Part shown: piece by piece, positions 7,873 through 14,029 of the stretch
Position numbering within the stretch: position 1 is the stretch's first letter
Layout: each line of letters begins with the position of its first letter
Made by a program: the position numbers and the translations under genes
The notes under the pieces: model-generated
What the model saw: the letters and a program-made list of their open reading frames with translations, nothing else
What the model was told of the DNA's origin: nothing
The model's database searches: none
NCBI GenBank assembly: GCA_037131065.1
Contig: JBAXRT010000045.1
Location: forward strand, 1 to 19,220
Reading direction: 5' to 3'
Length of the DNA stretch: 19,220 nt
From: JBAXRT01 sp037131065
GTDB lineage: Bacteria; Bacteroidota; Bacteroidia; Bacteroidales; FEN-979

Positions 7873-9237
7873 ATGAAAAAGCCGCTACTTTTTTTACCCT
7901 TAATTCTGGCCGTATTATCGGGTCCGGTAAATGCTCAACCAACTGAATCAAAGCCCACTGCAAAAGATGGTACCCAAACGGAAAAAGAGAAGAAACCACC
8001 CCTTTTCGGAATCACTTTTTCGGGGTATGTAAAAACCGACATATATTTCGATTCACGGCAAACCTTTGGGCTTCGGGAGAGCCAGTTCCTGCTCTATCCT
8101 GAAAATGTAAAGACCGATGTGGAGGGAAACGACATCAACGCCAAGGCCAACTATAACATTCTATCTATCCAAACGCGGTTTGCAGGAAGCATCACGGGAC
8201 CTGATGCCATCGGGGCAAAGACTTCGGGTTATATTGAAGCAGAGTTCTTCGGGAATATCAACCCGGCGATCAACTCTTTCCGGCTGCGCCATGCCTGGGT
8301 CAGGCTCAACTGGCCGAAAACCGAATTGCTGGTCGGCCAGTGGTGGCATCCCATGTTCGTTCCCGAATGCTCACCTGCTACTGTCTCGTTCAATACCGGC
8401 GCTCCCTTCGTGGTTTTCTCCAGGAACCCCCAGATCAAGCTTACCCAGTTCTTCGGAAATTTCAATGTCTCCCTTACGGCGCTCGCTCAGCTTGACTTTG
8501 TCAGCGACGGCCCTTCCGGAACGAGCCCGAAATACCTTCGCAATTCCGTACTTCCCGAATTGGATTTGCAAGTCCAGTATTGTTTAAAAAATGAACTGAA
8601 AGGAACGATATTCATGGTCGGGGCAGGGATTAACTATATCATGCTGACCCCAAGGCTTTCGTCGGAAGTGATCGTCAAAAATGGATTTGACACAGTCATT
8701 AATAACATCGTCTTTCACCAGGAAGCCATCATCAACACATACAAAACCAATACGAAATCCACAGGGTTTGCAGCAAACATCTACGCCAAACTAAAATATC
8801 CGAAGTTTACTTTCAAAGTCGGCGGCGAATACGGTGACAACAACTATTCGTACACAATGGTTGGCGGCTATGCGGTTAAGAGTGTTACTGATTCAGCAAA
8901 AGGATTCGTTGATTATGCCAACATCCGCTCATTTGCAATCTGGGGGGAATTTCACACCAATTCCCCGAAATGGCAACCGGGAATTTTTGTTGCATACGGT
9001 AAAAACCTTGGGGCGGGAGTTGATATTTCCGGGCCATATTATGCCAGGGGTGCCAACATTGATTACCTCTACCGTATATCTCCAAGGATCATTTTCAATT
9101 CAGGAAAATTCCGTTTTGCCGCTGAGATTGAATATACTGTTGCCGCCTATGGCAAGACGACTGGAAAAGGCTTTGTCACCGATTCAAAAGAGGTCGGTAA
9201 TCTCAGGGTTTTGCTCGGAGTTTATTATTTCTTCTGA
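7873..9237 (+). CDS. Porin-like outer-membrane beta-barrel protein
   Basis: Protein of 454 residues with a clear Sec signal peptide (MKKPLLFLPLIL, cleavage probably after NA at 20-21), a short charged linker rich in Lys, Glu and Thr (about 22-42), then a long series of alternating amphipathic strands. It ends LLGVYYFF; a C-terminal Phe is the usual signal for outer-membrane barrel insertion. The WVRLNWPKTELLVGQWWHP region (about 142-160) resembles the strand-turn pattern of DcaP/porin-like barrels of Bacteroidota. I cannot name a substrate. It diverges from the ligase/GNAT gene, so co-regulation is possible. Its 3' end overlaps the end of the convergent thioredoxin-fold gene by 13 bases. There is no Shine-Dalgarno; the A/T-rich leader AATTTCAA before the ATG is typical of the phylum. 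Confidence 0.85.
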   Translation: MKKPLLFLPLILAVLSGPVNAQPTESKPTAKDGTQTEKEKKPPLFGITFSGYVKTDIYFDSRQTFGLRESQFLLYPENVKTDVEGNDINAKANYNILSIQTRFAGSITGPDAIGAKTSGYIEAEFFGNINPAINSFRLRHAWVRLNWPKTELLVGQWWHPMFVPECSPATVSFNTGAPFVVFSRNPQIKLTQFFGNFNVSLTALAQLDFVSDGPSGTSPKYLRNSVLPELDLQVQYCLKNELKGTIFMVGAGINYIMLTPRLSSEVIVKNGFDTVINNIVFHQEAIINTYKTNTKSTGFAANIYAKLKYPKFTFKVGGEYGDNNYSYTMVGGYAVKSVTDSAKGFVDYANIRSFAIWGEFHTNSPKWQPGIFVAYGKNLGAGVDISGPYYARGANIDYLYRISPRIIFNSGKFRFAAEIEYTVAAYGKTTGKGFVTDSKEVGNLRVLLGVYYFF

Positions 9238-9743
9238 TAGCTTTTCGGATCGAGGGCTTTGGTTGTCCACATGCTGAGGAACCTCACCACCTTAGTGGTA
9301 TCATATCCCTTTACATTGGGATTCAAATATTCAAAAGCGTCCGAATCCTGTGTGTGCAATTGTTTCCCGTTCTTATCGAGTATAACGAAAACCGGGTATC
9401 CAAAACGGTTGGGGAATCCGAACTCCTCAAAGATGGAATAATCCCGTTTCTCTTTCTCCCTCGGAACATTCAGAAGCATATAGATATAGTTTTCCTTCAT
9501 CAGGGAGTCGACCTTCGGAACTCCTGTCACCAGCGCATGAAACCTCATGCACCATGAGCACCAGTTCCCGCCAAACTGGATCAGAACCTGCTTGTTCTCC
9601 TTTTTTGCAAGTTCAATGGCTTTCTTCAAATCGGACCTGGCATCCTGGTCTGGATTATAGGGCTGCGGTTTTTCCTGTGAAAAAGTAATCGCTGCAATGA
9701 AAAGGAAGAGCAGCAGGATGGTTGTTTTTTTCATGTTATCCAT
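9225..9743 (-). CDS. Secreted thioredoxin-fold protein with CSWC motif
   Basis: Protein of 172 residues with an N-terminal signal sequence (hydrophobic core TILLLFLFIAAITFS) and a thioredoxin-like fold. The redox motif is WCSWC, with Cys62 and Cys65, and a probable cis-proline lies in the GYPVFVILDKNGK segment (about 115-127). It would act in the periplasm as a thiol-disulfide reductase or oxidase; partner unknown. The chosen ATG at 9743 directly follows the stop of the acetate transporter gene (TAAATG), which implies translational coupling; Met4 is an alternative start with an equally good signal peptide. It is the last gene of the long operon starting at 15222. Its 3' end overlaps the convergent barrel gene, leaving no room for a terminator between them. 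Confidence 0.87.
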   Translation of the reverse strand: MDNMKKTTILLLFLFIAAITFSQEKPQPYNPDQDARSDLKKAIELAKKENKQVLIQFGGNWCSWCMRFHALVTGVPKVDSLMKENYIYMLLNVPREKEKRDYSIFEEFGFPNRFGYPVFVILDKNGKQLHTQDSDAFEYLNPNVKGYDTTKVVRFLSMWTTKALDPKSYQKK

Positions 9744-10301
9744 TTAATAAGGCAGAATCTTTTTTCCCCTTGCCTCTTCAAGTACTTCGGCCAGCGCCAG
9801 GTAAATGGCCGCAAGTCCGCAGATGATCCCTTCATAGCCGGCGATCGTTCCGATCATCTGGGAGCCTGTCCAGTCGCGGATGGCGAGCAGGAAGAAAAGA
9901 ACCCAGAGCGACAGAAAGACAAACTTAAGGCAAAGGTTTTTCCCGAAAGTTCCAAGCCACATGAAAAAGGTAAAGACTCCCCAAAGGAAGAGGTACCATC
10001 CCATGAAGGCCTCTTCGGTCTTTGCCCCTTTTGCTGTGCTGATCTCCGGAAAGACCCAAAGCGCAACGAGCGAGATCCAGAAAAGACCATAGGAGGTAAA
10101 AGCTGTCAATCCGAAGGTGTTTCCTTTTTTAAACTCCATGATGCCTGCAATAACCTGGGCGATGCCTCCGTAAAAGATCCCCATGGCCAGGATCATGGCG
10201 CTGACCGGAAAAAAGCCTGCGTTATGGATATTGAGCAGGACCGTCGTCATGCCGAACCCCATCAGTCCGAGGGGCGCGGGATTGGCTAGTTTCTGTTCCA
10301 T
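9744..10301 (-). CDS. satP: Acetate/succinate transporter, SatP (GPR1/FUN34/YaaH) family
   Basis: Integral membrane protein of 185 residues, almost exactly the length of E. coli SatP. It carries the family signature NPAPLGL (7-13) at the start of the first membrane segment, and six hydrophobic segments can be seen, ending with a short charged tail (EEARGKKILPY). The family moves acetate, and in some members succinate, with protons across the inner membrane. In this operon it sits downstream of two acetyl-CoA-using PLP enzymes and an acetyl-CoA-synthetase-like ligase, so import of acetate for activation, or export of an acetate by-product, both fit. A large GC-rich hairpin fills most of the 63-base gap before its start. 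No Shine-Dalgarno is visible. Confidence 0.92.
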   Translation of the reverse strand: MEQKLANPAPLGLMGFGMTTVLLNIHNAGFFPVSAMILAMGIFYGGIAQVIAGIMEFKKGNTFGLTAFTSYGLFWISLVALWVFPEISTAKGAKTEEAFMGWYLFLWGVFTFFMWLGTFGKNLCLKFVFLSLWVLFFLLAIRDWTGSQMIGTIAGYEGIICGLAAIYLALAEVLEEARGKKILPY

Positions 10302-10316
10302 AAATAGGTGTTTTTT

Positions 10317-10363
10317 ACCCTCCCCTGCCCCTCCCTGTTGGCAGGGAGGGGTTTGGGGTGGGT
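10317..10363. repeat. Long GC-rich hairpin, REP-like, inside the operon
   Basis: A perfect 10-base-pair inner stem (CCCCTCCCTG at 10328-10337 with 10342-10351, loop TTGG) is extended by an outer stem. There, 10317-10325 (ACCCTCCCC) pairs with 10355-10363 (GGGGTGGGT) with one mismatch, around a small internal loop. It begins one base after the stop of the second alpha-oxoamine synthase. On the minus strand it is followed by TAAAAAACA, not a U tract, so it is more likely an RNA-stabilising or repeat element than a terminator. Confidence 0.7.
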
Positions 10364-10364
10364 T

Positions 10365-11612
10365 CTACATTCCGTACATATCAATAATTTCCTGTTTTGT
10401 CTTGCCGAGGATGTTGTACTTCTTTCCAACCTTTTTGAAGGCATCAAGCGCTTTTTCCAGGTGGTGGATCTCATGGCCGGCAGAGATCTGGGTACGGATC
10501 CTTGCCTGTCCCTGCGGAACGACGGGGAAGAAGAAGCCGATGGCATAAATTCCCTCTTCGTAAAGGTCGCGGGAAACATCCTGCGATAATTTTGCATTGA
10601 AGAGCATCACCGGAACGATGGGCGTATCGCCATCCTTAATGATTAGACCTGCTTCTATCAATCCCTTGCGCCAGAACTCCGTATTCTTTTCAAGCTTGTC
10701 CCTGCGGTCGGTGGAGGCTGACAAAATTTCAAGAACTTTGATGACGCCCGCAACAACCGGTGGTGCGATCGTATTGGAGAATAGGTATGGGCGGGCTTTC
10801 TGCCTGCACATTTCGACCAGCTCTTTCCGGCCAGAAACGCAACCGCCAGATGCTCCTCCAAGACCCTTACCGAAGGTAGTAGTGATGATATCAATCTTGC
10901 CCATCACTCCACAAAGTTCATGGGTGCCACGGCCGGTCTTTCCGATGAAACCGCTGGAATGGGATTCATCCACGAATAGGAGCGCATCATACTTTTCGCA
11001 CAATTCGGCCATCTTATCAAGTTTCGCAGTATCGCCATCCATTGAGAAGACACCATCGGTGATCACCATTTTCAGCCGTTTGTCGTTGTGAAGCTGAAGT
11101 TTACTCTCGAGGTGCTCCATGTCGGAATGCTTGAAGGTGTCGTGCATGGCGCTGCAGAGGCGGATGCCATCGATGATCGAGGCATGAACCAGCCTGTCGG
11201 AGATCATGACATCATCTTTTGTAAGCACCGCTTCAAATACCCCTGCATTGGCATCCATGCATGAGGGGAACAGAATAGTGTCCTCGGTCCCAAGGAAGGT
11301 GGTGACCATCTGCTCCAGCTTTTTATGTATGTCCTGTGTCCCGCAGATAAACCTGACGGAAGACATTCCATAGCCATGAGAATCCAGACCGGCGTGCGCG
11401 GCTTTCACCACGTCCGGGTGGCTGGAGAGGCCAAGATAGTTGTTGGCGCAGATATTGATTACTTTTTTAAGAGAGGCACCGGCCGGGAATTCAACTTCGA
11501 TGTCGGCAGCCTGGGCAGAGTGGATGAAACGTTCCTGCTTAAACAATCCGGCGTCTTTCATTCCGGAAAGTAATTCAGTGTATATTCCGCGTGTTTTTTC
11601 GGTATAAGCCAT
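10365..11612 (-). CDS. Second Kbl-like alpha-oxoamine synthase (PLP-dependent), divergent
   Basis: Protein of 415 residues in the fold-type I PLP family that condenses an acyl thioester with an amino acid. It has the ICANNYLGL entry loop (54-62), SVRFICGTQ (85-93), the HAS motif with His143 (stacks on PLP), VDESH (214-218) and TTTFGKGLGG with Lys249 as the PLP lysine. It is close to Kbl but differs from the operon's first gene: Val142 replaces the usual Asn before His143, FPSCMDANAG replaces YSSAFDANGG, and it has about 15 extra residues (KTKQEIIDMYGM tail and an N-terminal insert). It directly follows the carrier protein gene (14 bases) with a strong Shine-Dalgarno, which suggests an acyl-carrier-protein substrate. 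Glycine C-acetyltransferase is the default name; acyl donor and amino acid are unknown. Serine palmitoyltransferase-like activity is possible but unsupported. Confidence 0.87.
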   Translation of the reverse strand: MAYTEKTRGIYTELLSGMKDAGLFKQERFIHSAQAADIEVEFPAGASLKKVINICANNYLGLSSHPDVVKAAHAGLDSHGYGMSSVRFICGTQDIHKKLEQMVTTFLGTEDTILFPSCMDANAGVFEAVLTKDDVMISDRLVHASIIDGIRLCSAMHDTFKHSDMEHLESKLQLHNDKRLKMVITDGVFSMDGDTAKLDKMAELCEKYDALLFVDESHSSGFIGKTGRGTHELCGVMGKIDIITTTFGKGLGGASGGCVSGRKELVEMCRQKARPYLFSNTIAPPVVAGVIKVLEILSASTDRRDKLEKNTEFWRKGLIEAGLIIKDGDTPIVPVMLFNAKLSQDVSRDLYEEGIYAIGFFFPVVPQGQARIRTQISAGHEIHHLEKALDAFKKVGKKYNILGKTKQEIIDMYGM

Positions 11613-11618
11613 GACTCT

Positions 11619-11625
11619 CCTCCTT
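11619..11625 (-). promoter_or_regulatory. Strong Shine-Dalgarno (AAGGAGG) of the second alpha-oxoamine synthase
   Basis: Minus-strand AAGGAGG lies 6 bases before ATG 11612 and fixes that start. It sits just upstream of, and practically touches, the carrier protein stop codon (11627-11629). Consensus Shine-Dalgarno sequences are absent from most other starts in this window. Confidence 0.75.
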
Positions 11626-11626
11626 T

Positions 11627-11869
11627 TTACTTTAAATATTCTTTAACCAGGACAACGATTTTGTTCACGGAGTCGAATGCTTCCGGTGTGGCCTTGTCGT
11701 CAGGTATCGAGATCTGGTATTTGTTTTCGAGAAACCGTTTCAGCGATACCATTGAAAATGAATCCACAATGCCACCCGAAATCAGTGGGGTGTCGTAAGT
11801 GACAACAGTATCATCTTCCACATATTCCCTGATAACGTAATCCTTGATGATGTCTTTCATTTCTTCCAT
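11627..11869 (-). CDS. Stand-alone acyl carrier protein
   Basis: Small acidic helical protein of 80 residues. The sequence GGIVDSFSM contains Asp36-Ser37, the 4'-phosphopantetheine attachment site. It is unlike the housekeeping fatty-acid carrier (which usually reads GADSLDTVE) and closer to specialised carriers that hold an acyl or aminoacyl group made by a dedicated ligase. The neighbours support this: an AMP-forming ligase upstream, a PLP condensing enzyme downstream and a holo-ACP synthase in the same operon. ATG 11869 is chosen over Met4 because a Shine-Dalgarno lies 6 bases upstream. It would act in the cytoplasm, carrying the acyl group to the second alpha-oxoamine synthase; that role is inference. 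Confidence 0.9.
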   Translation of the reverse strand: MEEMKDIIKDYVIREYVEDDTVVTYDTPLISGGIVDSFSMVSLKRFLENKYQISIPDDKATPEAFDSVNKIVVLVKEYLK

Positions 11870-11875
11870 AGTAAG

Positions 11876-11884
11876 TTCTCCTTT
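11876..11884 (-). promoter_or_regulatory. Strong Shine-Dalgarno (AAAGGAGAA) of the carrier protein gene
   Basis: Minus-strand AAAGGAGAA is 6 bases from ATG 11869 and favours that start over Met4. It lies in the 57-base gap after the ligase gene, which otherwise is AT-rich and shows no structure. Confidence 0.7.
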
Positions 11885-11926
11885 TAGTTTGGTTTTTATT
11901 TTTTCTATTTCAATATTCGATATTCA

Positions 11927-13630
11927 TCAATCATTCTCCAGCGTGCTCGTATCCCCGATCTCTTCGCCCCATTCTTTGGCGTGAAGTATACGCCTCATGA
12001 TCTTTCCGCTTCTTGTCTTTGGAAGAAGCTCAATAAATTCAATTTCCTGAGGCATCGCAAGCGGTGAGAGTTTTTTTCTAACGAAATTCATGATCTCAAG
12101 GTCAAGATCTTTGCTGGGATTAAAGCCGGGTTTCAGCGTTACGAAGGCCTTTACAACTTCCATATTCACGAAATCGGGTTTGGCCACAACGGCCGATTCG
12201 GCTACTGCAGGGTGCTCGAGAAGCGCAGATTCTACCTCAAACGGGCTCACAAGGTGGCCGCCGGTATTGATAACATCATCGTCGCGCCCCACAAACCAGA
12301 AATATCCTTCATTGTCGATGGAGGATCTGTCGCCCGGCAGATACCATCCGTTCTGGAATTTTTTATTGTAAGTCTCTTCATTGTTCCAATACATCCTCAT
12401 CATGGAGGGCCATCCGGGCTTAATGGCTATTAATCCGATTTTCCCGGTCTCCTTGAAAGGTTCATATTTCTCCGCGTCAATGACCGTAGCTGTGATACCG
12501 GGGAAGGGTTTTCCCATCGATCCGGGTTTGATCTTCATCCCGGGATAATTGGAGATCATGATCGAACCGGTTTCGGTTTGCCAGTAGGTATCCAGGAAAG
12601 GCTTTCCGAAGACACGCTCGCTCCAGATCACTGCTTCGCTGTTCAGTGGTTCTCCCACCGAAGCCAGGTGACGCAGGGTTGAAAGATTATATTTTTTGAT
12701 CACCTCTTCGCCGGCTTTCATAAGCGACCGGATTGCAGTCGGGGCCGAGTACCACATGGTGATCTTATGTTTCTCAATAAACTTATACCAGTTGTCGGCC
12801 GAGAATCCTGCATCCAGGACACACTGGGTAACCCCGTTGCTGAATGCCCCGATGATCCCGTAGGAGGTTCCGGTGACCCATCCCGGGTCGGCGGTACACC
12901 AGTAGATATCATCCTCCCTCAGGTCGAGGACCCATTTGCTTGTCAGGTACTGTGAAATGAGGGAATAGTGAACATGCTTCACTCCTTTTGGCTGGCCGGT
13001 CGTTCCTGAGGTATAGTGCAGAACGGAGGGGGATTCTGCTTTTGTCGGATGGATCTCGAATTTATCAATCTTCTCTGCTGCATCCATGTTAAACGCAACT
13101 TCCCGGTCAAATAATGGTTTACCCGGGTCGCTGTCTACAATAATAATATGCTTCAGGAAGGGCATTTTGTCAAGGATCTTACGGATCTTGGGAGCGTGTT
13201 TCTTTTGGGTGATGATGGCCGTTGTCTGGGCGTTTTCAAGCCTTATATAGAGAGACTCATCGCCAAATGCTGAAAAAAGCGGCTGGGCGATGGCGCCGAT
13301 CTTCAAAATTCCCAGGAAACCGATGTAGAGTTCGGGAATCTTATCCATGAAAAGGCAAACCCTGTCTTCGGGTTTTATTCCCAGTCCTCTCAGGAAATGA
13401 CCGACCGTATTGCTGTTGAGGCGGATGTCGTTGTAGGTATAACGTTTTTCAACACCACTGTTGCCCTCCCAGATCAGGCCCATCTTGTCGGCCTTGCCCA
13501 TCTGGCAGATCCGGTCGGAACAGTACCAGCCGATGTTGATGATGTTCCCGGGTTTGTAATCAAGCTCCTTCTCGGAAATAGACCAATCGAAATTTTTTAC
13601 GCGTTCATCGTAAGAACCAATGTTTGACAT
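11927..13630 (-). CDS. AMP-forming acetyl-CoA synthetase-like acyl ligase
   Basis: Adenylate-forming ligase of 567 residues that activates a carboxylic acid with ATP and transfers it to CoA, or possibly to the carrier protein encoded next. It has YTSGTTGQPKG (206-216), the YWQTETG motif (349-355) and the C-terminal PKTRSGKIMRR with the catalytic Lys543. Trp350 occupies the position whose tryptophan closes the acyl pocket in acetyl-CoA synthetases, which predicts acetate or propionate as substrate rather than a fatty acid. Length is near that of the Bacillus AcsA type and about 80 residues shorter than enteric Acs. Lys543 lies in the motif acetylated by Pat-type enzymes in other bacteria. It follows acpS by 21 bases and precedes the carrier protein by 57 bases in the operon. 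No Shine-Dalgarno. Confidence 0.88.
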   Translation of the reverse strand: MSNIGSYDERVKNFDWSISEKELDYKPGNIINIGWYCSDRICQMGKADKMGLIWEGNSGVEKRYTYNDIRLNSNTVGHFLRGLGIKPEDRVCLFMDKIPELYIGFLGILKIGAIAQPLFSAFGDESLYIRLENAQTTAIITQKKHAPKIRKILDKMPFLKHIIIVDSDPGKPLFDREVAFNMDAAEKIDKFEIHPTKAESPSVLHYTSGTTGQPKGVKHVHYSLISQYLTSKWVLDLREDDIYWCTADPGWVTGTSYGIIGAFSNGVTQCVLDAGFSADNWYKFIEKHKITMWYSAPTAIRSLMKAGEEVIKKYNLSTLRHLASVGEPLNSEAVIWSERVFGKPFLDTYWQTETGSIMISNYPGMKIKPGSMGKPFPGITATVIDAEKYEPFKETGKIGLIAIKPGWPSMMRMYWNNEETYNKKFQNGWYLPGDRSSIDNEGYFWFVGRDDDVINTGGHLVSPFEVESALLEHPAVAESAVVAKPDFVNMEVVKAFVTLKPGFNPSKDLDLEIMNFVRKKLSPLAMPQEIEFIELLPKTRSGKIMRRILHAKEWGEEIGDTSTLEND

Positions 13631-13651
13631 GCTTCTAAGGTTTTGTATGGT

Positions 13652-14029
13652 TTAGTGTTTTTCTATGATAACGATGGCTGTGGCCATCTCTTTAAGGTGC
13701 GATAAAGATACATGAATTTTCGAAATTTCCTCGCTTTTCAGCAGCTCCTCTGCTTTTCCATGGACCCGGATAAATGGTTTGCCGAGTTCGTCGTGATAAA
13801 CCTCAATATCAGCAAACCGGATCCCATACCTCCAGCCGGTCCCGATAGACTTTAAAAAAGCCTCTTTTGCCGAGAACCGGGCGGCATAGTGCTGGAATTT
13901 GTTCTTCCTGGATTCGCAATATTCGATTTCGCCGGGGGTATAGATCTTATCCCTGAACCCTATGTCCCGCTCCATTACCTTCTGGATACGGGCCACTTCA
14001 ATGATATCAATGCCTGTTCCGTAAATCAA
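13652..14029 (-). CDS. acpS: Holo-[acyl-carrier-protein] synthase
   Basis: Protein of 125 residues, the normal AcpS length, that transfers 4'-phosphopantetheine from CoA to a serine of a carrier protein. GTGIDIIEV carries the metal-binding Asp8, and RFSAKEAFLK supplies Lys55 and Glu56. The C-terminal HVSLSH segment also fits the family. Its ATG overlaps the kbl stop by four bases (14026-14029), so the two are translationally coupled. Placement in an operon with a specialised carrier protein suggests it modifies that protein; it could also be the housekeeping AcpS of the cell, which the window cannot decide. Confidence 0.95.
   Translation of the reverse strand: MIYGTGIDIIEVARIQKVMERDIGFRDKIYTPGEIEYCESRKNKFQHYAARFSAKEAFLKSIGTGWRYGIRFADIEVYHDELGKPFIRVHGKAEELLKSEEISKIHVSLSHLKEMATAIVIIEKH

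Noticed and set aside
10317..10363. Hairpin as an intrinsic terminator of the second alpha-oxoamine synthase
   Set aside because: On the minus strand it is followed by an A-rich stretch, not a T run; it is listed as a repeat-like hairpin.
10597..11091. 164-codon open frame on the plus strand opposite the second alpha-oxoamine synthase
   Set aside because: Antisense shadow of a conserved PLP enzyme; low-complexity Ser/Pro-rich translation.
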